Assembly: GCA_031282225.1 (NCBI GenBank)
Contig: JAITEC010000054.1
Span: forward strand, 1 to 5,085
Reading direction: 5' to 3'
Length of the DNA: 5,085 bases
Source of the DNA: Oscillospiraceae bacterium
GTDB taxonomy: Bacteria > Bacillota > Clostridia > Oscillospirales > Oscillospiraceae
Shown here: positions 5,071 through 5,085 of the stretch, one piece after another
Layout of the letters: every line of letters starts with the position of its first letter
Position numbering within the stretch: the first letter of the stretch is position 1
Program-made: the position numbers and the translations under genes
Notes under the pieces: generated by a model
What the model was told of the DNA's origin: nothing
Seen by the model: the letters and a program-made list of their open reading frames with translations, nothing else
Database searches by the model: none

Positions 5071-5085
5071 GTCATATTCCGCAGT

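Overview
The window looks like bacterial chromosome from a GC-rich member of the Bacillota, most likely a clostridial lineage. The reasons are GGAGG-type ribosome binding sites, sigma-A-type TTGACA promoters, three tRNA genes with encoded CCA ends, a probable TTG start codon, and the style of the serine recombinase and CopZ-like protein. No species can be named from the sequence alone.

Left part (1-645): a serine recombinase of the resolvase/invertase type is read leftwards and runs off the left edge. It keeps the full catalytic set, but its DNA-binding tail lies outside the window. Its upstream region is shared with a divergent, strong stable-RNA promoter at 549-578 that has an A-tract upstream element. 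A 30 bp imperfect inverted repeat (483-512) overlaps the putative recombinase promoter and could be its operator or recombination subsite.

Middle part (646-1321): tRNA-His(GTG), tRNA-Gln(TTG) and tRNA-Lys(TTT) lie in one rightward row. Only 40 bases later comes a 67-residue copper-chaperone-like (CopZ/HMA) gene with its own ribosome binding site but no visible promoter. It is probably expressed from the tRNA transcript. A 14 bp hairpin lies between tRNA-Gln and tRNA-Lys. A 19 bp hairpin lies just after copZ and overlaps the 3' end of the convergent neighbour. Neither hairpin is followed by a U tract in the rightward direction.

Right part (1299-4955): two long leftward genes form an operon with a 25-base gap, behind a promoter at 4925-4955 with a perfect -35 box and an extended -10. 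The proteins are divergent paralogues of about 600 residues. Each has an N-terminal beta-rich domain and a C-terminal (alpha/alpha)6 barrel like GH63/GH37 enzymes (trehalase, mannosylglycerate hydrolase, processing glucosidase). Both keep the ESGxD motif carrying the expected general acid and a KPP motif. Both have Trp-His where trehalases and GH63 enzymes have Trp-Asp, and only the downstream protein keeps an Arg-Gly-Pro motif late in the barrel. Neither has a signal peptide, so they probably work on a sugar inside the cell. The substrate is unknown, and this paralogue pair is the most interesting item in the window.

Right edge (4956-5085): no convincing gene. It holds nested palindromes, possibly a dispersed repeat or a terminator, next to the promoter of the glycosidase operon. 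I found no CRISPR array, insertion sequence or defence system.
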